In this document: positions 23,401-36,100 of the stretch, in pieces
Position numbering within the stretch: the stretch's first letter is position 1
Layout of the letters: each line of letters opens with the position of its first letter
Origin: Anaeramoeba ignava
Lineage: Eukaryota > Metamonada > Anaeramoebidae
NCBI GenBank assembly: GCA_028826165.1
Contig: JAPDFW010000094.1
Span: 1 to 64,000, forward strand
DNA length: 64,000 nucleotides
Direction: 5' to 3'
Translations under genes and position numbers: made by a program
The notes under the pieces: model-generated
The model's input: only the letters and a program-made list of their open reading frames with translations
Database searches by the model: none
What the model was told of the DNA's origin: nothing

Positions 23401-23955
23401 TTTCATTTCCTATATGAAGCCTACTTGTATCACGTTGTGCGACACGACAATCGGCACAACTTCTCAGTTTATTTTTATCAATTATACTTGATGAGCGGGT
23501 CGCAAGCCCCTCAAGAGACAGACAGTTCTCCTATACTGGCAATCCTCGCCTTTTTACCCCAGCTAGTTTTGCTTGGTGTCTTCTCAATCAAGTTCTCTAA
23601 AGACACAATTTTTGCTTGTTTTTTAAATACTTTTACTTTTGTTATGTTTAATAAAGTTTGTACTGTTCAATATTTCGCTTGGTATTTCGCCTTGATTCCT
23701 CTTATACTCTCTGATTCTTCACTCAAAATTTCACGCGGTTTGTTCTCTCTTCTTATTTGGTACGCATCTCAATTGCTTTGGCTTTATTTTGCTTATCAAT
23801 TAGAATTTTTGGGAAATAATACTTTCTTTTTTGTTTGGTTTGCCGGGATTTTATTCTTTTTTGCTAATCTTTGGGTTTTAATTGAATTCCTTATTTCTCA
23901 TAAAGATACTGTTTTGTTTTTAAATGGAAAAATTAAGAAACAAAAAGAGGATTAG
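20412..23955 (+). CDS. PIGM: GPI mannosyltransferase 1 catalytic subunit (PIG-M), two exons
   Basis: Adds the first mannose to the GPI precursor on the lumenal side of the ER, with PIG-X as partner (family knowledge). Exons 20412-20502 and 22748-23955; T plus TA at the junction makes a Leu codon, giving 432 residues. Exon 1 encodes the first membrane segment (FLLFSILAFLIRIGFIIYGEW). Exon 2 opens with VKYTDIDYIVFTDASRF, carrying the DxD-like motif of the first lumenal loop, then SPYNRATYRYTPLLAYILTP, a PIG-M hallmark. Several further membrane helices follow, with a hydrophilic Lys/Asn loop in the middle (KKPANKDSNNRNDPKNSETK). The exon 1 model is strong because its sequence fits the family N-terminus. 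The first Met in exon 2 would lose the active site. Confidence 0.92.
20503..22747 (+). repeat. 2245-nt A/T-only intron of PIG-M
   Basis: Between GTAAAT and TTTTAG I see no G at all and one C (near 22282). Units are ATAAATAAAATT and ATAAATTAAATT in irregular order. It makes up about 63% of the gene's span. Confidence 0.92.
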
Positions 23956-24082
23956 ATTTATTTTTTTTTACCAAAAATATTCAACAAAAATTTTTTCAAT
24001 TAAAAAATTCAAATCAATTTAATTCTTTTGGAAAATCTTTTTTTTTTTTGTTTTTATTGATTCTTTTCTTTTAAAAAAAAGA

Positions 24083-26215
24083 TCAATTTAAATTCCAAAA
24101 GAAATCATCAAGAAAATCCTCATTTGAAGTTGAATGACATAAAGCTTCATAATTTTGAGGGATAATTTGATAAGAAACACTTTGGAAAAAATCAAAATCA
24201 CAATAAGTTGAATCACAACCAGGAATTTGTAAAGGATTTCCATTATAAATCATTTGAACATAATATTTTTGAACATCTTCATCATAATAGAGTTCCAAAA
24301 CAATATGACCTGCATAAGCTATTATTATTCCATCATAAACATTATAAGCCTGTAAAAAAGGAGCAACAGAAGAATCATGAGCCGAATAAAAAAGATATTT
24401 CAATTCACTTGTTTTATTGATTGATGCTTCCATTGCTTGAATCATATCTCTCACAAGTAATCCTATTGAAAGATTTGCTACTTCTTGATAAGCATAAATA
24501 GCAGCTAATTCCCATTGAGCTTCATCATGAACCTTTATTTTAATTTAATTTTATTTTAATTTTAATTTTAATTTAAATATTTTAATTTTATTTTATTTTA
24601 AATATTTTTATTTTTACTTGTTCTGCAATTTCAGTTGTAACTCCATCAGGAAAAGAAATATTATGTGCTTTTCTACATGTTAAATCATCGTTAATCCAAA
24701 TATAACTTATTTCCGATTCACTTACATTAAAAATTTCCATAAGTTCTTCAGTTAATGTTTGAATTTGAGTCATATGATTAATCCATTCACTTGAACGAAA
24801 AAGATTTTGAGCAAGAAAACCAATTCTTGGGCATAAAACAGAATTTGCATATCTAAATAAATTTTTCAATTCAAATCAAATCAATTTTCAATTCAATTCA
24901 ATTTAATATTCAATATTCAATCCAAATTAATATTTAATTGAATATTTAATATTTAATTCAATTCAATATTTAATATTCAATTTAATATTTAATATTTAAT
25001 TCAATTCAATTCAATTCAATTTAATATTCAATATTCAATTTAATATTTAATATTTAATTTAATATTTAATTCAATTCAATTCAATATCCAATCCAATTCA
25101 ATTTAATATTTAATATTTAATATTTAATCCAATATTCAATATTCAATATTTAATATTCAATCCAAATCAATATTTAATTCAATTCAATTCAATTCAATTC
25201 AATTCAATATTCAATTCAATATTCAATTCAATATTTAATATTCAATATTCAATTCAATATTCAATTCAATATTTAATTTAATTTAATATTCAATATCTAA
25301 TTCAATATTAAATTCAATATTCAATATTCAATATTTAATTTAATTCAATTCAATATCCAATCCAATTCAATTCAATATTCAATTTAATTCAATATTTAAA
25401 TCAATAAAATATTTAATATTTAATATTTAATTCAATTCAATTTAATATTCAATATTCAATATTTAATTTAATATTTAATTTAATATTTAATTCAATATTT
25501 AATTCTATTCAATATCCAATCCAATTTAATTTAATATTTAATTCAATCCAAATCAATAAAATATTCAATTCAATATTTAATATAAATACATCCAATCAAA
25601 ATCAAAATCAACTGTATAAAGTGGAAACACTTCATCATAAGAAAGAGAAGTCTGAGGAGGATATAAACCACGGAAATTATTCTGTACAGAATCCCTTGTT
25701 CTTGGAATATCTGTTGATCTAATCCAAATCAAATTAGAATCAAATTGATCAGGAAGAAATTTCATATTTTTTATATAAGTTTGTCTAAATTGTAAACCCA
25801 TTTGATAATGTTGTTGAGCTCCTATTGATGTTAATTGACCTGCAGAACAATTTCCTGCTAATAATTCTCTATCCTCTATATAAATTCTTTTGTGAATTCT
25901 GTTTAATTTTGTTGTGTTTTGATTCATTGAACTTGTTGTTGGATAAGTTTCATCAGTTAGTTTACAATACCAAGATACAGTTTTACTTGGTAATGGAAAT
26001 ATTGGTGTTCTATCTCCATGACGAGTAAGCACTTTTATTATTATTTTTTGCAAATTATTATTTTTAATTTTGAAATAAATTTGTTTACAAAAAATTTTAT
26101 AAATTATTTTTTTCTTTTTTTTTTCTTTTTTACCTTGAAGAAGTTGTAATTCTTTTGTTGCTAAATTAAAAGATAGAAAAATTCCTAATAAAATTATAAT
26201 TTCAACTTTCATCAA
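24083..26215 (-). CDS. Secreted histidine acid phosphatase, four exons
   Basis: Exons 26215-26134, 26031-25590, 24852-24618 and 24532-24083; phases 1, 2 and 0 match, giving 402 residues. The signal peptide is MMKVEIIILLGIFLSFNLA. The catalytic RHGxRxP motif appears as TRHGDRTP right after the first intron, and the second catalytic motif is SAHDSSV in exon 4. WIRSTDIPRTRDSVQ and cysteines (AGNCSAGQL, CDSTYCDF) also fit the acid phosphatase/phytase family. The first intron (102 nt) has no stop in frame, so it reads as a spurious insert of 34 residues; the motif spacing shows it is removed. Expected in lysosome-like compartments or secreted; substrate not predictable. Confidence 0.88.
24853..25589 (-). 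repeat. Repeat-filled second intron of the acid phosphatase gene
   Basis: 737 nt of CAATATTCAATTCAATATTTAA units (plus-strand reading), GTATTT..TTTTAG-type ends on the minus strand. In sense orientation G follows T almost throughout (TTGAAT). I find only two internal AG dinucleotides, complementary to CT near 25293 and 25504. Confidence 0.85.
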
Positions 26216-26281
26216 ATTTTTTTTGTTTTGCTTTAATTTGGAAGAAGAAAAAAAAATGAAAAAATTTTTCTTCTTTTTTTT

Positions 26282-28098
26282 TCATTTTTTAATAAAATTT
26301 AATTTGTAAATTTCTCTCATTTCTTCTTCTTTAATTTTTTCAATTTCTTCCACTAAATCAATTTCATTTTTCTTTAAATCTTTAATTTCATTATTTTTTT
26401 GAATAAATTCTTTGAATGAATTTTGAATTTTTTTTAATTTTTTTTGTTCCACTTTTGAAATAAAGGAATTTTCTTTAAAATCTTGAATAAAACGAATTAA
26501 TTTAAGAATAACTAAGTTTTCACAATTTAAAATTTCTTTAAAATAAGAAATAAATTTAGAAGGATTATTTAAAACTTGAACAGCTTCTTCTCTAAAAAAA
26601 ATTTCTTTTAAACATCTTTTAGGTTTTGGATCTTTTTGAATGAATCTAATAACACCAATTCCTCTTAAAATTGCAAGAATATCTGAAACTCTTCTTCTTG
26701 GCAAACCTGATTCCTTTTTTTCCATTTTATTTTTGAATTATTTTTGATTTTGATTTTGGATTATTTTGAATTATTTTGGATTATTTTGATTTTGATTTTA
26801 ATTTTGATTTTGATTTTGATTTTGATTTTGGATTATTTTTGAATTATTTTTAAATTATTTTTAAATTATTTTTAAATTATTTTTAAATTATTTTTAAATT
26901 ATTTTTAAATTATTTTTAAATTATTTTTAAATTATTTTTGAATTATTTTTGAATTATTTTGAATTATTTTTGAATTATTTTTGAATTATTTTTGGATTAT
27001 TTTTGAATTATTTTTGGATTATTTTTGAATTATTTTTGAATTATTTTTGGATTATTTTGATTTTGATTTTAATTTTGATTTTGATTTTGATTTTGATTTT
27101 GGATTATTTTTAAATTATTTTTGAATTATTTTTGAATTATTTTTGGATTATTTTGGATTATTTTGATTTTGATTTTAATTTTGATTTTGATTTTGATTTT
27201 GATTTTAATTTTGATTTTGATTTTGATTTTGATTTTGATTTTTAAATTATTTTTAAATTATTTTTAAATTATTTTTGAATTATTTTTGATTTTGATTTTG
27301 GATTATTTTGAATTATTTTTGAATTATTTTTAAATTATTTTTAAATTATTTTTAAATTATTTTTGATTTTGATTTTTGAATTATTTTTGAATTATTTTTG
27401 AATTATTTTTGAATTATTTTTGAATTATTTTTGAATTATTTTTGTATTATTTTGAATTATTTTTGATTTGAATTATTTTTAAATTATTTTTGGATTATTT
27501 TGGATTTTGATTTTGATTTTGATTTTGATTTTGATTTTGATTTTGATTTTATTTACTTTTGTGATCTTATCTTGAAATATTTGTTTTTCATTTTTCATTT
27601 TTTCAACAATTTTTAATCCAATTTCTTTTAATGAATTTTCATTCATTTTTTCTAATTTTTCATTATATGATGGAAAATTATGTTCATTTTCTCCAAATAA
27701 TATTGAATTTAAAGAAATTTTTGATTCTTCTTCTTCTTCTTCTTTTTCAAAATTTGTTTTTAATTTGGAATAAATTTTTTTCCAAAATTTTTCATTTTTA
27801 AATTGTTTTGAGATATTCTTTCCAAATTTTTTAAGAAAATCTTCAATTTTATCTTCAATTTCTTTCTTATTTTTTTTATTTTTATTTTTTAATTTGATCT
27901 TTTTTATTTTTAAAATCTTTAATTAAATTTTTTTTTTAGATTTAAAATTTCTTACTTTTTTGATTTTTCTTTTTCTTCTTTTTCTTTTCTTTTTCTTTCT
28001 TTTCTTTCTTTTCTTTCTTTTCTTTCTTCTGGAATTGAAATGTCATTTAAAGAAGAAAGTAAAAAATTATCAAAATCTTCTGTATCAAAAAATTCCAT
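26282..28098 (-). CDS. E2F/DP-like winged-helix protein, three exons (one-base phase discrepancy)
   Basis: Exon 3 (26713-26282) begins ESGLPRRRVSDILAILRGIG, close to the RRxYDIxNVLExIGLI recognition helix of E2F/DP factors, and continues as an acidic/basic coiled coil (KNEIDLVEEIEKIKEEE) like a dimerisation region. Exon 2 (about 27916-27557) is open and Lys/Glu-rich, ending QIFQDKITK in phase 0 with exon 3. Exon 1 starts at ATG 28098 (MEFFDTEDFDNFLLSSL) and ends before GTAAGA at 27956. Exons 1 and 2 are out of phase by one base, so either the acceptor is elsewhere or an A-run length is wrong. About 311 residues. E2F assignment is tentative; another winged-helix family is possible. Confidence 0.5.
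26714..27556 (-). repeat. Repeat-filled intron of the E2F-like gene
   Basis: 843 nt of TTATTTTTGAA, TTATTTTTAAA and TTTTGA units (plus-strand reading). The sense strand is G-free apart from the ends, with donor GTAAAT and acceptor AAAAAG. Confidence 0.7.
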
Positions 28099-28555
28099 TT
28101 TAAAAAAGAAATTTAAAAAGAAATTTTGTAAATTGAAAAATGTCAAAAAAAATCAAATTTTGATCAAATAAAATATTTTTTAAATCAATTTCATTTTTGT
28201 TTTTTTTTTAAATCAATTTCATTTTTGTTTTTTTTTTTAAATCAAGATTAATTGAAAAAAAAAAACTTCATCAAAAAAAAATTTTTTTTTTCACATTATT
28301 TTTAATTTTGTTTTTCACATTATTTTTAATTTTGTTTTTAATTTTGTTTTTAATTTTGTTTTTAATTTTGTTTTTAGTTTTGTTTTTAGTTTTATTTTTA
28401 ATTTTGTTTTTAATTTTATTTTTAAACTTTCCAAAAATTAAATTTTCATTTTTTTTTTTTCATTTTTTTTTTTTCAAAATAATTTATTAATTGTTTCTTT
28501 ATTTTTATTTTAATTTATAATTTATAATTTAAATTTAAATTTATTTTTTTAACAA
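28099..28555. promoter_or_regulatory. Divergent spacer between the E2F-like gene and WDR7
   Basis: About 455 bases. Contains two copies of AAATCAATTTCATTTTTG (near 28172 and 28208), a (TTTTTAATTTTG)n array at about 28300-28425 and poly-T runs. No gene is supported; open frames there are poly-Phe/Leu artefacts. It should hold the promoters of both flanking genes. Confidence 0.4.
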
Positions 28556-31500
28556 ATGGAAACAAAATCCTTAAACTTAGTTTTATGGAAACCAATAAAA
28601 GTAATTGATCATTCAATTACAAAAATTTTATTATCAAATAATTTTGAACAAATTTTAACAGGTTCAAAAAACGGAAATGTTATTGTTTGGAAAGTTTATA
28701 AAAATCAAATTATCCCCCAAATGTTTCTTTTAAATCATCATTTAGAAATTACATCAATTATAGAATCTATTTATTTTTCTGAACATGTTTTTATTATTGG
28801 TATATTCAATTCCAAAATATTTAAATATAAAATATTTAATTATAAAATATTTAATTATAAAATATTTAATTATAAAATATTTAATTCCAAAATATTTAAT
28901 TAATATTTAATTATAAAATATTTAATTAATATTTAATTATAAAATATTTAATAATAAAATATTTAATTATAAAATATTTAATTATAAAATATTTAATTAT
29001 AAAATATTTAATTCCAAAATATTTAATTCAAAAATATTTAATTATAAAATATTTAATTATAAAATATCTAATTATAAAATATTTAATTATAAAATATTTA
29101 ATTATAAAATATTTAATTCCAAAATATTTAATTCCAAAATATAATTCCAAAATATATAATTCCAAAATATTTAATTAATATCTAATTACAAAATATTTAA
29201 TTATAAAATATTTAATTATAAAATATTTAATTACAAAATATTTAATTATAAAATATTTAATTACAAAATATTTAATTATAAAATATTTAATTATAAAATA
29301 TTTAATTCCAAAATATTTAATTCCCAAAATATTTAATTATAAAATATTTAATTATAAAATATTTAATTATAAAATATTTAATTATAAAATATTTAATTAT
29401 AAAATATTTAATTATAAAATATTTAATTATAAAATATTTAATTATAAAATATTTAATTATAAAATATTTAATTCCAAAATATTTAATTATAAAATATTTA
29501 ATTATAAAATATTTAATTATAAAATATTTAATTATAAAATATTTAATTACAAAATATTTAATTAATATTTAATTCTAAAATATTTAATTAATATCTAATT
29601 CTAAAATATTTAATTATAAAATATTTAATTATAAAATATAAAAGTATCAATCGATGGATCTTTATCCATTTGGAAATCTCAAGACGGTTCTTGTATAAAA
29701 TCTCTCAATAATTTCCTTTCTTCTTCTCCAACAAATATCCAAAAAATTCCAAATCATACTTTCCTTTTTATCGCTATTGGAAAAAGTAATAAAATTGAAA
29801 TTATTGATTTGGAAAAATTTCAAGTAATTCAAATCTTATCAAAACATACTTCTTGGATTTCAAATATTTACATCTCTTCTCATTTATTTAAAGATAAATG
29901 TAAATATTTCTTTTCTTTCTTTTTTTTTTGAATTCAAAAATCAAAATTAATATTATCACTTTTATTCATTCATTTATTCATTTTTTTTTTTAAAAGCAAA
30001 CTTAATTTTATCTTTGGGAAATGATGGAGATTTATTTTTTTGGAAAATATTTATCGATCAAAATTCTACTCAAAATCCTCGCAGAATAGAAACAACTTTA
30101 ATTAGAAAAATTTCATTTAATTTTGAAAATATCATTTCATTCACATTTTCTCAAAATGAGGATTTAATGATAATATTTAGTAATCAACTTATCAATATAT
30201 ATGATTGTCTTGGAATCCAAAAATTTTGTCAAATTCCCGCTTTTAGAAACACATCTTGGAAATATGTACATTTTTTAGATCAATTTCATCTTTTTGCAGG
30301 TGATTCTTTTGGTAGAGGCTATATATTCAAAATTACAAGAATTAACTCTGAAAATATAATATCACTTTTACAAGCATTTTCTTTATATTCTGAAAATAAT
30401 AACCAAAATGATAACCAAAACGATGACAACCAAGTTTCTCTTCAAGATATCGATATTTTTAGACCAAATTTAATTGCCATTTTAGAATCAGAAAAAAACC
30501 AAAAAGATCAAATTCATCATTTTCATATTCAAAGATTTGCTTTTAATTGGAAAAAAAGTGTTATCATTTCAGGAAATAATTTAGCACAGATTTTTCTTTG
30601 GGATTTCTCATTAAAATGCAAAGATTCTGATCAAAAATTGATTAAATATTTCCCTTCTATAGAAAATCACTTCAATACTCAATGGGAAATGAACAAACTC
30701 CAAAAATCAAATATTGCAAAAAATCAAGGAAATAAAAAATCTCATCAATCTTTTATCACTTGCCAATTAATTTACGATGATCAATACAGAAAACAATTAT
30801 TCTCTATAAATGGATACTCAAATGGGGAAATCAAACTTAAAAAAATACCCAAAATCAAAAAAAACCAACATATTCAATTTCTTAATGGGCATTCACAAAG
30901 AATTGTCTCTTTATTTATTATTGAAAATGAAGACTATTTGATATCAACCTCTCAAGATTACGTTATTTGTGTTTGGGAACTTTTCACAGGCCAAAAAATA
31001 TCAACATTTTTTCATCACGAATCTATTGTTCGCCATATAATATATCCTCAAAACAAATCAGAAAAACAACCAGATGATTTGGTTATTTTCATTGATGATC
31101 ATAATGTTGTTTCGCTTTGTGATTTTTTGGAGGGAAAAATTTTGTACATTTTCAACCAAAATCAATGCAAAATTACAAAAATATTTTGGACAAACCCAGA
31201 TTTGTGTCTTGCAATCCAAACTGAGAATCTGCAAATATATGTATGGGATTTGAAAACAGGATTTTTGGAAAGGATTATCACAGATCAAGAGCAAATTTAT
31301 TTTTACAATAATTCCAGATTTGATGATATTATCGCTTCAACATATATTTTTGATCAGAAACAAAACCAATTCATTTTGCAAGAAAATCAAACAGAAACAA
31401 AAAATTACTTATCAATTTACTCATTTTTTCTTGGTCGCAAGATTACGGCATCGGTTATTGTAATAAATACCCAAATTCTGATAACCAAAATCATTGATCA

Positions 31501-33058
31501 TCTCAAAAAAAACAAAAAACTTTCTCGAAAATTGCAAATAATTTACTCTCTTTTCACCAAAACAAAGAATCACAATATCCAAAATTTACTCAAGAAAAAT
31601 CTTCAATTCCCAAATTTTACACAAAAAGAGTTCCATTTTGGATTGATAAACGAAACCAAAGCATTGACACTTTTTTTCCCATTTCCGTATAAAGAAACAG
31701 AGCAAAAAACTCTTTTGCAAAATTCTCCTTCGGCACAATGGGAATCATACAATCTGGAATGCCAAATATTACTTTCACAAGTTTTTTTTGGGATGGAACT
31801 TTCCAAATTAGAAGTAGATAAATATCAAGTTTTTGGAACAGAATTATCACTTTATTGCATTAATTCGATAATTCAACAAATTCCGAAAGAAAAATTATTG
31901 ATTTTGTTTGAAAACTTGTGCTTTTTTTGGACACATTCAGATCCAGAAATCCAAAAAACTTGCCGTTCTATTATCGGATTATTGCAAGATCATATCAACA
32001 AGGAACAAGTTCTTCAACTTGCAGCAAAATGGAAAGATAATTTGGAGCATTCTTACCAGCAATCCAAAATCATAGAAAATACAGTGTTATCAGGAATTTT
32101 ATGCTATTATTTTCCAGCATCGATTGGACAATATTTTTTTAATGAAATTGTTGTAAATTTGATTGGAATTATTGAAGAAAAAGCAGAGCAAAGTTTGGTC
32201 TCAATTGAATTGCTTTCTTTTTTATTTAGTTTCAAACAAAATCAATTACAAAATTTGGATCGCTTCATTTCAACACTTTTCCAGTTTATGTTTGAAGGAA
32301 ATAACGAAGAAAATTTCACAGTTTCTAAATCAGCAATATTTTCAACAGCATTCCTTAATCCTGGATTAGTATTGCTTTCTATTGAAAAGGAAGTACATAA
32401 AAAATGCCTAAATTCATCGCAACTAGAAACAAATATTTCAATTGTTTTTGAACTTATGGAGCAAAATCCTGTTGCTTTTCTGGAACACATTTCAACATTT
32501 GCTCAAATCATCATCCAAGTTTTCTCTCAAAATCAAACAACCCAAATCAAAGAATGGGAGAAAATAGAAAATCTGTTTAAATCCTTGCGCAAAATATACC
32601 CGATGATCGACTATCATGGCTCAACCCATAAAATTGCAATCGGAACTTCAAATGGAAAATTGATTTCGTTTTTTTTGGATGATTTGGCATTCCAGCCTTT
32701 ATCTTCAATTCATCATTCTCAAATCAATTGTGTTTGTTTTTCTCAAGATGCAAATTTTTTGGCTTCTTTTTCTCTCCAGGATTTGCTTCTTTGTATTTGG
32801 CAATTACCTTATTTGTCTGAATCTTCCCAAACAGAAAAAATATTATTTAAATTTGGGAAATTAATTGATAAATACAAAATATCTTCAATAAACCAAAATT
32901 TTCGATCAGAAGAAAAATTAAGGAATATTCATTTATTTTGGAAATCTTCTTTTATAATTAGTTTAATTATTGCAAATATTCAATTTGAAATTATTTTAAA
33001 ACAAGGAAAACAAAAAATGAAAATTATTAAATGTCGAAATTTTGTTCAAAAATTATAA
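28556..33058 (+). CDS. WDR7: WDR7 / rabconnectin-3 beta homologue (WD40 repeats plus helical region)
   Basis: Exons 28556-28799, 29645-29899 and 29997-33058; phases 1 and 1 match, total 1186 residues. N-terminal WD repeats (ILTGSKNGNVIVWKV, SIDGSLSIWKS, LSLGNDGDLFFWK) and a second set in the middle (GHSQRIVSLF, ISTSQDYVICVWELFTGQ, LQIYVWDLKTG) are followed by an alpha-helical armadillo-like stretch. Near the C-terminus YPMIDYHGSTHKIAIGTSNG and FLASFSLQDLLLCIW match the WDR7 terminal propeller. Known: WDR7 with DMXL1/2 regulates V-ATPase assembly and endosome acidification. Shorter than the human protein (about 1490). Without exon 2 and 1 the protein would lose its first WD repeats, which supports the model. 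Confidence 0.85.
28800..29644 (+). repeat. Repeat-filled first intron of WDR7
   Basis: 845 nt of TTATAAAATATTTAA units with TTCCAAAATATTTAA variants. No G is seen between the donor GTATAT and the acceptor AAAAG. The exon 1 frame reads through several units (YKIFNYKIFN) before a stop, an artefact. Confidence 0.88.
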
Positions 33059-33130
33059 AATAAATTAAGTTCAATTCCAAAAAAAAAAAATTTGATTTTA
33101 TTTATTTGTAAAGTAAAAAAAAAAAAGAAT
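33059..33130. other. Short convergent spacer between WDR7 and exportin-7
   Basis: 72 bases of A/T runs between two stop codons facing each other. Polyadenylation signals for both genes must lie here or overlap the coding ends. Confidence 0.5.
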
Positions 33131-36100
33131 CTAGACTATTCCAACTTCTTTGATTGTATCAAGAAATAAAGTAACATTTTGAGAAAAAATGTTCCTATTT
33201 TCAGGTTCTAAATTTTTTTCAACGCCTCTCATTAAAATTTGAAATATTTCAACACCTTTTGGTTGAGATTCTTGGTCAAGTTCAGAGATGAAACGGTTTT
33301 TCATTTCTTCGAAAAATGTTTCATCAATAACAATAAGATCCAAAAGAGCTCGAGAAAGAGACCAATGAGAATAATAGAGTTCGTAAATCAATTTATCCAT
33401 TAGAACCTTCATTGATTCTCTCAGAATATCAGGATTATTTGCGAAATGAGAGTTGAGAAGATTTGCGATATTGATTTTTTCGATATTTCTTTGCAAAGGA
33501 TTGTTGTAAATATTGGAGTAGAATGAGAAAATATGGTCCAAAGTGAAACAGCAACGGGAAACGATGATTTTGTTATTAATTTTCAATCCAATATGGATTT
33601 TTTTAATCAAATTGGAGAATTCTTCTGAAGTCAATTCTGCGATATGTTCCAGATGAATATCAGTTACAATCTCAAGAAAATGATAGAATCTCTTTGTAAA
33701 TTCAGGAAAAGCTGGGATTGCCTCGTTCGGGATTGCTTTCATAAGAAGAATACCTGAAACAACCATATTTTTCACAAGGGAATCATTGTAATATTTGAAG
33801 TATCCAAATGTGATTAATTCGGATGATAAACAAAACGACAAAATTCGGTGGCAATTAGCGATTGATTTGAATTTCCATCGCATTTCCTCCATATTTGACA
33901 AGCGAGTTTCAATGGAGTTTATTGACTCAACAAGCGAGAGCATATCACCAAACTCGCCTGTTGTTTCCATGCCTGATTGAAGAGACTCTTCCTTTTCGAA
34001 AATAAACTGGCAGTAATTCAGAACAATTTCGCCGACTTGTCTAAACACTTTGAAGCTGATTGAGGAATTTCCTGATGAGTTTATTCTGTTGTATCTGTTG
34101 TGTGAAAACTCGATCCAAAATTTCAGGAATGAGTCGAGAAGTTCTGGATTTTCGAAGGAGTTTTTTGTTAATTGCTTGAAAAATTCTGAGTATTTTGGGG
34201 AAAACCACTCAAAAAATCTTGTGAATTGTTTTTGAGTAATAATTGAGCTCAAAAACCCTCGGAAATCATCGGAAATCACAGCCAACATAAACTGCAGTTT
34301 GTCGGTTGTTATTTCGTTGTTGCTGTTATTGATGATGTTGTTGTTGTTGTTTTCTTCTCCTTCTCTTTTGGAAGTGATTAATTTATCAAATTGATTCAAA
34401 CGAAACTCAAAATTGGAAACTAAATTTCTTAAGGGTTGGTTCACATCACTTGTTTCTGAAGAAATAAACAGGCCTCTTGAGACAATCTCCATGAATTTCC
34501 TTCTGAAAGTGCGATTTCTTGATGAGCTCAAAAGGAAGAAGTTTTCTCTGATAAATTCAGAGACAATCAGATCAAGCAGCTGAGGAGTTGTTGAGAGGCT
34601 TTTGAATGTTCTTGAAAGAATTATTGAGGAAAATAAGGTGATTGATTCTGAGATGATTTGCTCAGAATCGGACCAGAAGATGAAATTTTTGATGGTTCTT
34701 TGGAGAATTATCGTGTATTTTTTACTTTCTTCATTATCCATCAATTGCTCTGACAAATTGAGCAAATCAACTTGTGTATTTTGCAAGAAATGCAAAAAAC
34801 TAAGCTCAACAAAACCGAGAAAAGACGGTAATGAATGATTTTCCAAATCGACGAATTGATTTGGACTCAAATTGAGATTCAAACTTGTGCTCATATTTTT
34901 GCTTTCATTATCATTATCATTATCGTTATTATTAATATCCTCTTCATTTGAATAAAAAAACTCATTTATATGGAAATAAAAATCGTAAACCAAAGAAGAG
35001 AGTTTTGAAACGAATTCCATTCTAGCCTCGAGTGGAGTGATTCCCACTGAGTTCTTGATTGAGGATGTGATGAATAAATTGAGCACAGAAATTTGCATGC
35101 TTGGAATAACGAGAGAAGAAAGATCTTCTCCGTAAAATTTGGGCAATTTACTATTTGCATTTTGATTATTTGCTGTATTATCCCGGAAATCTTGCGATGA
35201 TCTATTGACATTCAATTGGGAAAGATTAATAAGCAGATTTGTGGAGAAATTGCGGAAGGATTCGAGATTTGGACGGTAAAGTTGCTCGTAAAAATTGATT
35301 GTTGAAGAGACGTTTACTTTCCCTAATTCTGCACCAATTTGAATTTTTTCCAAAAGCATTGAATCCAAAATCCATGATTGATCTTCAAACAGATTTCCTG
35401 ATTCGAATTGGTGTTTCACGACGTTGATGATGAGCTGAACATATGATTCGAATATGATTTGGATGTAATTTGCAAACTCGCTTCTGTTTATTCCCAAGTT
35501 CGAGTTGATTATATTCGCAGAAATACTTGGATCGATTGAAGTTGATGAAAAATACAAGTGCTTGTAAAGTTGGATCCAAAAACGGATCAAATAATCGATT
35601 CCGTTTTGGAAGTAATTGAAGTAACTCTCGAGATTTCCTGAGCAATTTTGGAGTATGTCGAGAGTAAGAAAGGCAGTCAATTCGAGAAGATGTGGAGCCG
35701 ATTTGAGATTGGAAAACTCCAAAATGCTTAATGAAGTGACAATTTTAAACAGCAAACGCGAGAGACTGTGGAAATTCTCGATTGTATCAATTCCACGTTT
35801 TGACTGGATTATTGTTGATATTCCAGAAATAACATCCTCAAAAAATTCATCGCGTTTGGATTCCTTGGAAAAAATAGAGGCTCGTGTGCTTGAAATAAGA
35901 AACAAAACCTCCAGGATCTTGGACCCAAGATTTGAGGGATGGAGATTGTAATAATCAAACAATAATTTGATCGTTGTTTGCGATTCAAAAAGATATCGCC
36001 ATGAATTTGGGAATTGGATTGTTATAAAATCGGAAGATGAAGCCTTTTCCGATGAGCGAGTTGCATGAAAATTATAAGAAAAGCAAGTAAAAACAACATC

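Noticed and set aside
24208-24420. His/Asn-rich open frame opposite the acid phosphatase
   Set aside because: Antisense shadow of exon 4, with no supporting context.
26032-26133. Coding insert of 34 residues in the acid phosphatase
   Set aside because: It has GTAAAA and AAAAG ends, a Lys-only composition, and removal gives a normal LLQVLTRHGDRTP junction.
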